NCBI GenBank assembly: GCA_026391455.1
Contig: JAPLEH010000052.1
Coordinates: 1 to 64,000, forward strand
Length of the DNA: 64,000 nucleotides
Source: Bacteroidota bacterium
GTDB taxonomy: Bacteria; Bacteroidota; Bacteroidia; Chitinophagales; Chitinophagaceae
Direction of reading: 5' to 3'
The position numbers and the translations under genes are program-made. Positions 20,637-30,000 of the stretch are shown piece after piece. The stretch's first letter is position 1. Each line of letters starts with the position of its first letter. The notes under the pieces are model-generated. The model saw only the letters and a program-made list of their open reading frames with translations. It was not told where the DNA came from and made no database searches.

Positions 20637-22619
20637 CTTCATCATTTTTGCAGTGCCGATCAGTTGATTGCCATTGGTTACTTTTACAAAATACTCCCCC
20701 TTCTCCAGCCGGTCTACTGCCAGATTAATCGTTTTGCTGCCTGCTGTTTTACTCTCTCTGATCTGCATCACCAGCCGTCCTTTGGTATCGAACACAGCAA
20801 TGCCTAAGTTCGTAACGGCATAGGGTGTTTCCACCAGCAATTGCGCCGGTGAACTTTGCAGGCGGTTGGATTTGATCACCACCAGTACTTTTTCGGATAC
20901 GGGTGTGGTGCAGGGGGTGGTAAAGTTTACTGCTACGGTATCAATATAAGCTTCGGTCAGGGTGGCTGTTGCGGTATCAATCAATTGCCGGATGCGATAG
21001 GAATAGCTTCCGGTAATGGTACCCGAAATGGTAGTATTGAATTGGTAGGTGCGGTTGGTGAGCAGGGTGGCCGCTGCCGGTGTTACTACTCCGATCTTAG
21101 TATAAACAGTTTCACCGGGTGCTTTGCGTTCGATCTCGTATTTCATGGCTCCCATATCCTTGCTTCTCCAATCGATGGTAACATTGCAGTTGCTGATTGT
21201 TGCCGTGGAAGTGGCATACTCGATCAGCAGGTTTTTAAAAGCTGTTTTCATATTGGGTATGCCGTATCCAATACGATCATTGGGTGTGCCGGTAATACTA
21301 CCAGCTTGTTGCATGGCTTTTACGATCTTCATATTATTGAATTCCGGAAAGCCCTGCCAGAGGCAGGTTCCCAATCCTGCCATATTCGGGCAGGCGAACG
21401 AAGTTCCATTTGCGAAGCCTACCGTATTGCCGGTAGTTTGTACCAATGCCGATACGCCTACGGAAGCCATATCGGGTTTGATCTGTCCATCGGAAGAAGG
21501 GCCATAACTGGAAAAACCACCTACCACTCCGGTTGCAGTTACTGCTCCCACACATACCGCGCTGTCAGCATCGGAAGGGGTGGTGAGATAATGCCAGGCG
21601 CTACCGCCTTCGTTGCCCGCAGATACAAAAACGAGCAACCCTTTTTTAGCTGCCATATCCGCACCTCTGGAAGAGATTGTGGTATTGCCATTCATATTCG
21701 CATAGGTGTAATTTAAAGACGCATTATCGAAATCATAATATCCCAGTGAAGAACTGATGATATCACTGCCGGCGCTGTCCGCCCTTTCTGCCGCACATAC
21801 CCAGTTGTGTTCTTCAATCGGATATTCGCTTGCATCATCTTCCGTTCTGAAAAGCCAGAAAGAGGCTTTTGGTGCTTTACCGATAAACTGACCGGGTATA
21901 TTGGCGGCAATGGTAGACAGACAGTTCATACCATGACTACCATCGTTGGCTACGTTGGATTCGCGTGCCACAAAATCCCAGGTACCTAAAATTTGTCCAT
22001 TGGCAATAGCACTGTCGAATGCCTTTAAGCCGGTATAATTGAAATAGCCGTTGTCGAGCATGGCCAGTTGCATACCTTGTCCGCGGAGGCCGATATTGTG
22101 CAGGAACTCTCCGTTATGCAGATGGATCTCATTGAAAGCGTTTGTTCCATAATTAAAAAAATCAGCTTCTGTGCGGCTGGTGGAAACCGGTGCATCGGTG
22201 ATCGTTTCTTCACCAGCGAATTTATTGCGCAAACCACGGCCATTGTCTGCCATGCGGGATGCAATACCGGATACAGCTTGTACAAAGGGTAATGCATTGA
22301 TGGCTGTGATCGCAGCGGCATCGGTGGTAAAAATCGTTACGGAATTGAGCCATTTCGACGTATTGAGAATGGTTACATTCGGAATATTATCGATCTGGTT
22401 CACAAAGGAAGGTGTAACCGGTATATCAGCGCTGTCGATGGAAATACCATATTTCGTGCGCCGGTCAATAGCCCGTGCAGAGAGATAGGTCTGGGGAGAA
22501 GACAAAGAGAACGGGCTGTTTCCTTTATGTTTTAATGTTACGATATAACGGTTGAACTGAGCATCGATATTTTGTAAAAACACAAAAGAAATGCCCAGTA
22601 GGAGTAAATTTTTTTTCAT
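20628..22619 (-). CDS. subtilisin-like (S8) serine protease with type IX sorting domain
   Basis: 663 residues. A signal peptide (1-20), a pro-region to about residue 170, and a subtilase catalytic domain with D189 (AMLDNGY), H229 (DGSHGM), oxyanion Asn N336 (SAGNEGG) and S407 (NGTSFACPNMAG). After a beta-rich linker the last 85 residues form a type A C-terminal sorting domain (GIAVFDTKGRLVMQI ... LEKGEYFVKVTNG ... AKMMKLF), which directs export across the outer membrane by the type IX system. It is therefore a cell-surface or secreted protease. It overlaps the methyltransferase gene tail-to-tail by nine bases. Confidence 0.93.
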   Translation of the reverse strand: MKKNLLLLGISFVFLQNIDAQFNRYIVTLKHKGNSPFSLSSPQTYLSARAIDRRTKYGISIDSADIPVTPSFVNQIDNIPNVTILNTSKWLNSVTIFTTDAAAITAINALPFVQAVSGIASRMADNGRGLRNKFAGEETITDAPVSTSRTEADFFNYGTNAFNEIHLHNGEFLHNIGLRGQGMQLAMLDNGYFNYTGLKAFDSAIANGQILGTWDFVARESNVANDGSHGMNCLSTIAANIPGQFIGKAPKASFWLFRTEDDASEYPIEEHNWVCAAERADSAGSDIISSSLGYYDFDNASLNYTYANMNGNTTISSRGADMAAKKGLLVFVSAGNEGGSAWHYLTTPSDADSAVCVGAVTATGVVGGFSSYGPSSDGQIKPDMASVGVSALVQTTGNTVGFANGTSFACPNMAGLGTCLWQGFPEFNNMKIVKAMQQAGSITGTPNDRIGYGIPNMKTAFKNLLIEYATSTATISNCNVTIDWRSKDMGAMKYEIERKAPGETVYTKIGVVTPAAATLLTNRTYQFNTTISGTITGSYSYRIRQLIDTATATLTEAYIDTVAVNFTTPCTTPVSEKVLVVIKSNRLQSSPAQLLVETPYAVTNLGIAVFDTKGRLVMQIRESKTAGSKTINLAVDRLEKGEYFVKVTNGNQLIGTAKMMKLF

Positions 22620-22670
22620 ATTAAAATAGCTGGTATGAATAGCGAAATTACAACAGTAGGTCGGATATCA

Positions 22671-23462
22671 TCAATTGTGATCAATCATCCACATGGTTAT
22701 ACCGAAACCCCTGTAGGCAAAATTGGGCCCACCGGGATTGGTATCCGGCTGGTATTCGTACAAAATAAAATCCCGGTATACCAGTCCGATATTTTTTGCA
22801 TACTTGTCCAGCACTTTCGTTTTATAGCCAAAGGCGGTCGGTAATGTAACCGGTATATTATGGGTGGAATCAAGCGAACCAACGGTGAGTACATCGGCGT
22901 AATTAATACCCCTGTAAGAAAAGGATGTAGGGGTGCCATCATAATAGGAATCCCAATCCTGGATATCATTGTCGTTGCTGAAAAAGTATTTGGTGGCATA
23001 TGGCTTATTCGGCAAAAAGGCATTGGCCTTCCAGCTAAAACCATCTTTGATTGGCAGATGCAATTTGATGAATCGCAGGTTATCTTCTATCACTTCCAAC
23101 TGGTCTGAAAGCGGGGTAATAAAATAGGAGCCTGCTGGTATCCATGGTTGGGCAGGTGTCCAGGAACTGGCATTCACAGAATCGCGGATGTACTTGTACA
23201 CCCGGTAACTGGGCCGGCCAAGGTTGTCGGTGATCAGTGCATCCACCACATGTTTCACCTGGTATTTACGGATCACTGCCACCTGGTCAAAGCGGGTGAA
23301 CACCAGTGAATCGAGCCGGTAGGTAATATATTTACCCGGAGTAACGGGCATGTAGTCACTTATTTTTTCAGTTGCAAATTCTTCTTTCTCGTCTTTGCAG
23401 GAAAACAGGGTTATGGCCAGGATGGCAAAAAGGCTCAGACGGGTGAATGACTGGATTCTCAT
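22671..23462 (-). CDS. hypothetical lipoprotein
   Basis: 263 residues, family not recognised. The N-terminus MRIQSFTRLSLFAILAITLFSCKDEKE is a lipoprotein signal with lipobox LFSC (Cys near 23), followed by Asp/Glu/Lys residues. The mature part contains SDYMPVTPGKYITYRLDS, a pattern common in Bacteroidota lipoproteins of this size, and is predicted beta-rich. The ATG at 23462 was chosen; an in-frame ATG ten codons earlier would weaken the signal. It lies 51 bases upstream of the subtilase gene in the same direction. Confidence 0.78.
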   Translation of the reverse strand: MRIQSFTRLSLFAILAITLFSCKDEKEEFATEKISDYMPVTPGKYITYRLDSLVFTRFDQVAVIRKYQVKHVVDALITDNLGRPSYRVYKYIRDSVNASSWTPAQPWIPAGSYFITPLSDQLEVIEDNLRFIKLHLPIKDGFSWKANAFLPNKPYATKYFFSNDNDIQDWDSYYDGTPTSFSYRGINYADVLTVGSLDSTHNIPVTLPTAFGYKTKVLDKYAKNIGLVYRDFILYEYQPDTNPGGPNFAYRGFGITMWMIDHN

Positions 23463-23560
23463 AATAGGTTTTTCGTTGTTTTGCAGGTACAAATTTTCAA
23501 ATAAGGTTCAGGGTGTTTTCAGGCTAAAAAATGGCTTTTCTGAAGCCTAAAACTACAAAC

Positions 23561-23588
23561 AAAAAAGGGGAAACGCAATTTCCCCTTT
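23561..23588 (-). terminator. mnmA terminator
   Basis: On the minus strand: AAAGGGGAAA, short loop, TTTCCCCTTT then a T-run; about 35 bases past the mnmA stop. Confidence 0.88.
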
Positions 23589-23622
23589 AAAAACGTATTT
23601 TTTTGCTCTTTATTGCCTGATT

Positions 23623-24786
23623 TTAAGGGAGTTTGCCCCACTGAATGATGCCACCCCCGATCACATCATCGCCTTCATAAAATACCGCGCTCTGCCCGGG
23701 GGCAATGCCTTTGGCATTTTCATAAAATCGTACAGACAAGGCATGCCTTGTCTCAACAGACAGGGCATGCCCCGTTGATCGTAGAGACAGGGCATGCCCT
23801 GTCTCTACGATCGGAAATAAATTCGACAACGTGCCTTTATCCTTATACCGGATTTTGGTAACGGCCTCCATACCGGGGGTAATGGCATCGTATTTCACCA
23901 GATTGATCTTCCCCACGGTCATTTCGTTTTGTTCCAGGTCTTCTTCATCACCCAGCGTTACGGTATTGTTATCCGGGTCAATACGGGTCACGAATACGGG
24001 TTTGCCAAAGGTGATATCAAGCCCTTTTCGTTGCCCGATGGTATAGAAGGGGTAGCCTTTATGGGTACCCAGGATTTTTCCGTTTTTATCGATAAAATTT
24101 CCCCCCGCCACTTTTTCCTCCAGTCCTTCTACTTTTCGCTTCAGGAAACCGCGGTAGTCATTATCCGGTACAAAACAGATCTCGTAGCTCTCATTTTTTT
24201 TGGCGAGTTCGGGGTAACCAAAATCATGGGCCATTTGCCGGATTTCTGTTTTGCGATAAGGGCCGAGCGGTAATAAGGTTCTGCTAAGCAGGTCCTGCTG
24301 CAATCCCCAGAGTACATAGCTCTGGTCTTTGGTGTCGTCAATGGCTTTGCTTACCACAAAACGTCCGTTATCATGTTGACGGATCTTTGCATAATGGCCG
24401 GTGGCGATGAATTCACAACCCAATGCATCAGCTCTTTTCAATAAAGCCCTCCATTTGATATGGGTATTACACAGCACACAGGGATTGGGTGTGCGGCCGG
24501 CGAGGTATTCATCTACAAAGTTCTCAATTACAAAATCGCCAAACTCTTCGCGTATATCGAGAATATAATGGGCAAAGCCATGTTCAACAGCAGCCTGCCG
24601 TGCATCATTGAAAGAATCCACATTGCAGCAGCCAGTTTCTTTTTTACTGCCCCCGCTGGCGGCATAATCCCATGTTTTCATGGTAATGCCCACCACTTCG
24701 TAGCCCTCTGCATTGAGCATCAGGGCGGTAACGGTACTATCTATACCGCCGCTCATGGCCACCAGCACTTTTCCTTTTTTACTCAT
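23623..24786 (-). CDS. mnmA: tRNA-specific 2-thiouridylase MnmA, with an in-frame repeat insertion
   Basis: 387 residues. It makes 2-thiouridine at the wobble base of certain tRNAs, using ATP and a relayed persulfide sulphur. Visible: PP-loop SGGIDS (12-17), catalytic Cys in NPCVLCN (C106) and in YEICFV (C204), the GQRKG segment, and the C-terminal barrel ending in GIAPGQSAVFYEGDDVIGGG. Between LFPI and VRFYENAKG (residues about 327-352) there is an insertion of roughly 25 residues with three copies of a (G/R)HALS peptide, encoded by palindromic repeats at 23734-23812. The frame stays open and both active-site regions are intact, so the enzyme is probably functional. It has its own promoter box and terminator. 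Confidence 0.96.
   Translation of the reverse strand: MSKKGKVLVAMSGGIDSTVTALMLNAEGYEVVGITMKTWDYAASGGSKKETGCCNVDSFNDARQAAVEHGFAHYILDIREEFGDFVIENFVDEYLAGRTPNPCVLCNTHIKWRALLKRADALGCEFIATGHYAKIRQHDNGRFVVSKAIDDTKDQSYVLWGLQQDLLSRTLLPLGPYRKTEIRQMAHDFGYPELAKKNESYEICFVPDNDYRGFLKRKVEGLEEKVAGGNFIDKNGKILGTHKGYPFYTIGQRKGLDITFGKPVFVTRIDPDNNTVTLGDEEDLEQNEMTVGKINLVKYDAITPGMEAVTKIRYKDKGTLSNLFPIVETGHALSLRSTGHALSVETRHALSVRFYENAKGIAPGQSAVFYEGDDVIGGGIIQWGKLP
23734..23812. repeat. three palindromic repeat units inside mnmA
   Basis: Three units with a GCATGC centre at 23741-23746, 23765-23770 and 23792-23797. Unit 3 is a perfect 36-base palindrome (23777-23812, half-site GATCGTAGAGACAGGGCA). Unit 1 is a perfect 20-base palindrome (23734-23753, AGACAAGGCA half). 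Unit 2 is an imperfect one joining dissimilar halves. Centre-to-centre spacings are 24 and 27 bases, both multiples of three, so the reading frame is kept. On the mnmA strand each centre is read Gly/Arg-His-Ala-Leu-Ser. Confidence 0.93.
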
Positions 24787-24821
24787 GATTTATTGCCTTT
24801 CGCTTATTGGAAAACAAACAA

Positions 24822-24829
24822 CAAAGGTA
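24822..24829 (-). promoter_or_regulatory. candidate -7 box TACCTTTG for mnmA
   Basis: Minus-strand TACCTTTG, a full match to TAnnTTTG, 35 bases upstream of the mnmA start. Confidence 0.5.
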
Positions 24830-24897
24830 GGCTAAATTGTACGGACGGGATTTGCGTAAAGGGGAAAAACAGGGTATCGGCCATTAAGCGATCAGGC

Positions 24898-26784
24898 CTA
24901 TTCCAGGAATAGATTCAACTCTTCTGCCGAGTTGATTCCGATCTTTTTGTACAGCCGGTATTTAGCTTTTTTTACACTATCGGGTGAAATGAGTAAAGTC
25001 TGGGCTATCTCTTTATTGCTTAAACCCAATTTATGCAGCATCATCAGCCGCAACTCCGCAGCGGAAACCGATCCGGTTTTTTCGGTAATCCGTTTTTCAA
25101 AATCCGGATATATTTTCTCATACAAGATTCTGAATTCTTTCCATTGTTGCTTTTGGGTAAGGTTAAATTCTTTCAGCAAACGGATATCCTCCGCCGGGGC
25201 GTTTTCATTCAATGCCGGCGATATAGTGTCTGGCAGTTCATTTTTTTCAGGATTGTTGTTTTCATCAAAGCTGTCACCTGATACATGTTGTGAAGCGAGC
25301 TGTGCCTGATAATTCAGATTGTCATTTTTAATCGAGGCCAGTTGGGCCAGCAATTTTTCCTTCAACTCCCGTATTTCTGCTGCCTGTTGTTCGTTGATAT
25401 TCGCGGTTTCCTGTTTGTGGTATTCGTACTGCTTTATTTTTTTGTAACCAATGATCACGAGTATTACAACCGTAATAAAGAGTGCAAGAATAACCAGTGT
25501 GTTCATGAATTCACGGAACTTCTTTTTCTTTTCACGTGCAGCCATATCCTGTTCATACATCCGTACAGCTGCATCCAATTCCAGTTCAGATATTTTGTTT
25601 TTGTTGCCATATTCCTGAAAGAGGGAGTCATAATGCACATAGTTTTTATAGCTGCTAAGGGCCAGGTTGTAGATTTTCAGCTTTTCAAAATACCGCCAGG
25701 AGGCTTCATTCATTTTTTTATGCGACATATAATCAGTGGCTGCAAGACGTGGCATCAATTGCTGAAAAGAGTCAAGCAGCAAGCGGGCATGTGCAGGATT
25801 GTTGCGTTTTAATTCGATGAGTACCAGTTGGTGAAAAGCATCGGCTGCATTTTGCCATAGACTGTCCCGCAGGCTCAGCTTTTTATATTGCAGGCAATAG
25901 AGGTAGGCCGTGTCATCCTGTCCCAATTTAAACAAGGTAACGGCTGCACTTCCTAATACCACTGCATTAAAGATTTCATTTTTATGAGCCGTAGCCAACC
26001 GGCTGGCCAGATTAAAATAATACAGGGATTGATTCAGGCTGTCGATCTTTTGGTAATTGATACCGAGCCCGTTCAATGCTACCAGCGAATCCTGCAATAT
26101 GCCATTGCCAGTAGCGATGGATTTTTTGAAATAACGGATCGATTGCGCGGGCTTCTCCAGTTCCCATAATATATACCCTATTGTATGAAGGATGCCCTGA
26201 TAGCTGATATCCGTTGTTAATTGGAATTTGGCCGCGAATTTTTCTGCAAAAAACAACACTTCAATCGCAGCGATATTGTCTTTGCACCGGTGGAGGAACT
26301 GACCCAGTTCAAAAAGACATTCCAACGCAGCCGAATGATCACCTGTATTGGTATATTCTTCAAATAGTTTTTCAAATTCGGCCCTGCCTGCAGTTGGGGT
26401 AGCTTGCTGTAGCCTTAACTGGCCATGAAGTTCAATAATGCGGATTCGGCGGGTGAGTGATTTATTATGCTCTTCTGTACATTTTCTCTTCAGTCCTTCA
26501 CAAAAATTCGTGAAGGCTGACTTGTTCTTCCGTATCCGGTATTTGTTCATAAACTGAAGACAAATCCGGTTCACGGTGTCTTTCCGCGCAGTCGCTAAGT
26601 CAGTATATAAATGTGCCAGGTCTGCTGAGGAATAAGCCAGCGACGGTTCTGTCTTTTCCTGCGAATACCCATGTTGACCTGATAAAAGTAAAAGAACAGC
26701 CAAAAGAAAACAGGCCCGGAAAGCTTTGCACAAACGTAAAGAGGGGGGGCAATAAAAAGGGGGAATGCGGAAGCCGGTGGACAT
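24898..26784 (-). CDS. TPR sensor-regulator with membrane helix and C-terminal LuxR-type HTH
   Basis: 628 residues from the ATG at 26784. A signal peptide (about 1-42, LLAVLLLLSGQHGYSQ) is followed by about 370 residues of TPR-like helical repeats placed in the periplasm, one membrane helix (NTLVILALFITVVILVIIGY), a cytoplasmic coiled coil, and a C-terminal helix-turn-helix (SAAELRLMMLHKLGLSNKEIAQTLLISPDSVKKAKYRLYKKIGI), a LuxR/GerE-like domain. The design suits a one-component membrane-bound transcription regulator that senses peptides or envelope state. It is transcribed away from the S74 adhesin gene across a 242-base intergenic region containing three TGTCCAC repeats, so it may control that gene, itself or both (inference). 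Confidence 0.85.
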   Translation of the reverse strand: MSTGFRIPPFYCPPSLRLCKAFRACFLLAVLLLLSGQHGYSQEKTEPSLAYSSADLAHLYTDLATARKDTVNRICLQFMNKYRIRKNKSAFTNFCEGLKRKCTEEHNKSLTRRIRIIELHGQLRLQQATPTAGRAEFEKLFEEYTNTGDHSAALECLFELGQFLHRCKDNIAAIEVLFFAEKFAAKFQLTTDISYQGILHTIGYILWELEKPAQSIRYFKKSIATGNGILQDSLVALNGLGINYQKIDSLNQSLYYFNLASRLATAHKNEIFNAVVLGSAAVTLFKLGQDDTAYLYCLQYKKLSLRDSLWQNAADAFHQLVLIELKRNNPAHARLLLDSFQQLMPRLAATDYMSHKKMNEASWRYFEKLKIYNLALSSYKNYVHYDSLFQEYGNKNKISELELDAAVRMYEQDMAAREKKKKFREFMNTLVILALFITVVILVIIGYKKIKQYEYHKQETANINEQQAAEIRELKEKLLAQLASIKNDNLNYQAQLASQHVSGDSFDENNNPEKNELPDTISPALNENAPAEDIRLLKEFNLTQKQQWKEFRILYEKIYPDFEKRITEKTGSVSAAELRLMMLHKLGLSNKEIAQTLLISPDSVKKAKYRLYKKIGINSAEELNLFLE

Positions 26785-26816
26785 GTTGCTTATTTCAGCC
26801 GAAAAATACAGCTTAT

Positions 26817-26874
26817 TTGTCCACTCACAGGGCCATATCACAAATGTCCACCGTCGATTTTTGATTTGTCCACC
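26817..26874. promoter_or_regulatory. three TGTCCAC repeats in the divergent intergenic region
   Basis: TTGTCCAC at 26817-26824, ATGTCCACC at 26844-26852 and TTGTCCACC at 26866-26874, all in the same orientation, spaced 27 and 22 bases. They lie in the 242-base region between the TPR/HTH regulator and the repeat adhesin. This is a plausible operator cluster for the adjacent HTH protein; no experiment or family knowledge ties it to that site. No other gene is seen between 26785 and 27026. Confidence 0.45.
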
Positions 26875-27026
26875 CTGAATATTAGGTACATGGTTGTTGT
26901 CCGGGCTAGTTTTATGCTGTCTAGATAAACTGTATTACCTGAAATGTAAATATATAAACATAGCAAAACCAATTTTTTAATTCCTGAAACTATCATTCCC
27001 TGAGCAAAACAACTTTTCTGACACAT

Positions 27027-30000
27027 ATGAAAAAAGAACAAACCATACCAGCAACCATTTTACGGCCAATCCCTGAAACGAGCAGGCACTGTTACTATAA
27101 ATTTCACCGGTTTAATACCTTCAAACAGGATGTAAAACAAACCCGCCCTGTGGCCCGAATCATTTTCACCTTATCCCTCATCATAGTTTGTGTGCTCAAT
27201 GCACAGGCCCAGCAGGTCGGTATTGGCACAACTGCTCCGCAGGCGTTGCTGGAAATTAAAGCCAGCAACCCGGCGGCACCTGCCAATACCGACGGCCTGC
27301 TGATACCCCGGGTGGATACATTTCCTTCCGTAAACCCAACTGCTCAACAAGACGGGATGCTGTTGTACCTGAAGAATGCGACGGGAGGAAATCCACCCGG
27401 ATTGTATATCTGGAAAAACAGCAATAACAGCTGGCAACCTGCTACCGGTGGCGCAATTGTTGGGGCAGGTTGGGGGCTTACGGGTAATACAGGAACGGAT
27501 GAAAACCTGAATTTCATTGGTAACACGGATAACAAGTCGTTGCGGTTTAAAGTAAACGGCCTTACAGCCGGCTTTATATCGGGTACTACCACTGGTCTCT
27601 TCAATACCAGCTTTGGTTATAATACCATTCCGGCTGCCAATGCCGGATCAGCCAATAGCATATTCGGCTATCAGGCATTCAGTTCCAATATCAGCGGGGG
27701 AGGCAATGTGGCGAATGGATATTTTTCGCTTTCGTCGAATACATCCGGTTCAGATAATGTGGCGGTGGGTTTTTATTCGATGAAAGGTAATACGAGTGGA
27801 ACTGCAAACACAGGCGTAGGCGCATACAGCATACTGAGCAACACGACAGGGAATGGGAATACGGGCATTGGTTATGAATCGATGCGGAATAATTTGACCG
27901 GCAATAACAACACGGCACTGGGTCTTTATGCGATGCGGCTTAATAGTTTCGGATCAGATAACGTAGCGATTGCTTCTCAGGCGCTTTATACTAATGTTTC
28001 TGGCAGCCGCAATGTGGCGGTCGGCTACCAGGCATTGTTTATCAATAATACCGATAACAATACGGCAGTGGGTTATCAGTCCCTGTACAGCAATTTTGCC
28101 GGAAATAATACAGCAGTTGGGGTGCAATCCCTTTATGGCAATACATCCGGCTCATTTAATACGGCAATGGGATCATTTGCCCTTACTGCCAATACCACCG
28201 GTTCAGAGAATACGGCTTTTGGTGCGGCCTCCTTGCAATACAACACAACGGGAATTTTTAATACGGCTACCGGGAGCAAATCACTTACCGCTAATACCAT
28301 CGGGGAAAGCAATACTGCATTTGGTTATCATACCCTGATGGCCAATACCCTGGGCAATTATAATACGGCTGTCGGTACGAACACAATGCTTGCCAATACA
28401 GGCGGTACGCTCAACACTTCGCTCGGGGTCGAAGCATTGACCACCAATACCAATGGACATGAAAATGCCGCATTGGGGGCCAGAGGATTGTTTTTTAATA
28501 CAACAGGCACACGCAATACGAGCAGTGGTACTTATGCCTTATATAAAAACACCACTGCGTCTGATAATACCGCCAATGGATATCAGTCATTGTTCAACAC
28601 CACTATCGGTTCATTTAATACGGCATTTGGTAGAAATGCGGGTTTTTCCAATATAACAGGCATCAACAATACGTTTGTCGGAGCTAATACCAATGCCATT
28701 GCGCCCAATCTGGTGAATGCAACGGCTATCGGTGCCGACGCTGTCGTAACGGCAAGTGATATGGTACAGATCGGAAACAATAGTGTCAATACCGTGAAGC
28801 TGGCCAACGGGTTTGCCGTACTGGAAGCCGGTCAGGTGAGGTTAAACGCGGGCTCTCCCGGTGTCGGCAAAGTGCTGGTGTCTGATGCAGGTGGAAACGG
28901 AAGCTGGCAGGATGCCCCGCTCTCGCCAATGGCATGGGGGCTCACCGGAAATACCGGAACAAACCCCGCCACGCATTTCGTGGGTACAGCAGATAATACA
29001 CCCTTGAATTTCAGGGTTAATAATGTGGCGGCGGGAAGGATTGGTATAAATGGTGAGCTTTATCTCGGTTACCAGGCAGGATTGTCTTCAACAGGAATAC
29101 AAAATACTGCTCTGGGAGCTACAGCACTCTCTACAGGAAATACCGGAGCGGGAAATACGGCGATCGGTTTTCAAAGCATGTATTGGAATACATCAGGTGC
29201 CTATAATACCGCAACCGGGGTATCTTCATTGGTGTCTAACAACACCGGCATTTTTAATACGGCAAACGGATACAATAGCTTTTTTTCCAACACAAGTGGA
29301 AATTACAATACAGGTGTGGGGGCTTATGCTGGTTTCTCTAATGCCACCGCCAGTTTCCTGACAGTCGTTGGATACAATGCGTTATACTCCAATACTACGG
29401 GCAATAATAATACGGCTGTAGGTTATCAAAGCATGTATGCCAATACCACCGGCACGAACAATACAGCTGTTGGCCTCTCATCCTTATCTGTAAACGGGGG
29501 CGGCAGTAATAATACAGCCACCGGTTTCAACGCGCTCTTTGGTAATACAAGCGGGAATAATAATACGGCCGTTGGCTATAATGCTGCCTTTAATAACACT
29601 ACGGCCAATAACATCACAGCATCAGGTGCAGGTGCATTATATTCCAATACGACAGGTGCTAATAATACAGCAGTCGGTTATAATGCTGCCTATACAAACA
29701 CTACGGCCAGTAACATCACAGCATCAGGTGCAGGGGCGCTTTATTCCAATAGTACAGGTGCTAATAATACAGCAGTCGGTTATAATGCTGCCTATAATAA
29801 CACTACGGCCAGTAATATCACAGCATCGGGTGCAGGTGCGCTTTATTCCAATACGACAGGTGCCAATAATACAGCATTGGGCTACAATGCTGCTTATAAT
29901 AACAATGTAGCCAACAATATAACTGCCGCAGGTTCGAGCGCACTTTTTTCCAACACTACGGGAATAAATAATACCGCTTTGGGTGCCAATGCCGCTTACA

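Noticed and set aside
20856-21716. 286-residue plus-strand open frame opposite the subtilase
   Set aside because: It is antisense to a gene with a clear catalytic triad and sorting domain; its composition shows no recognisable protein features.
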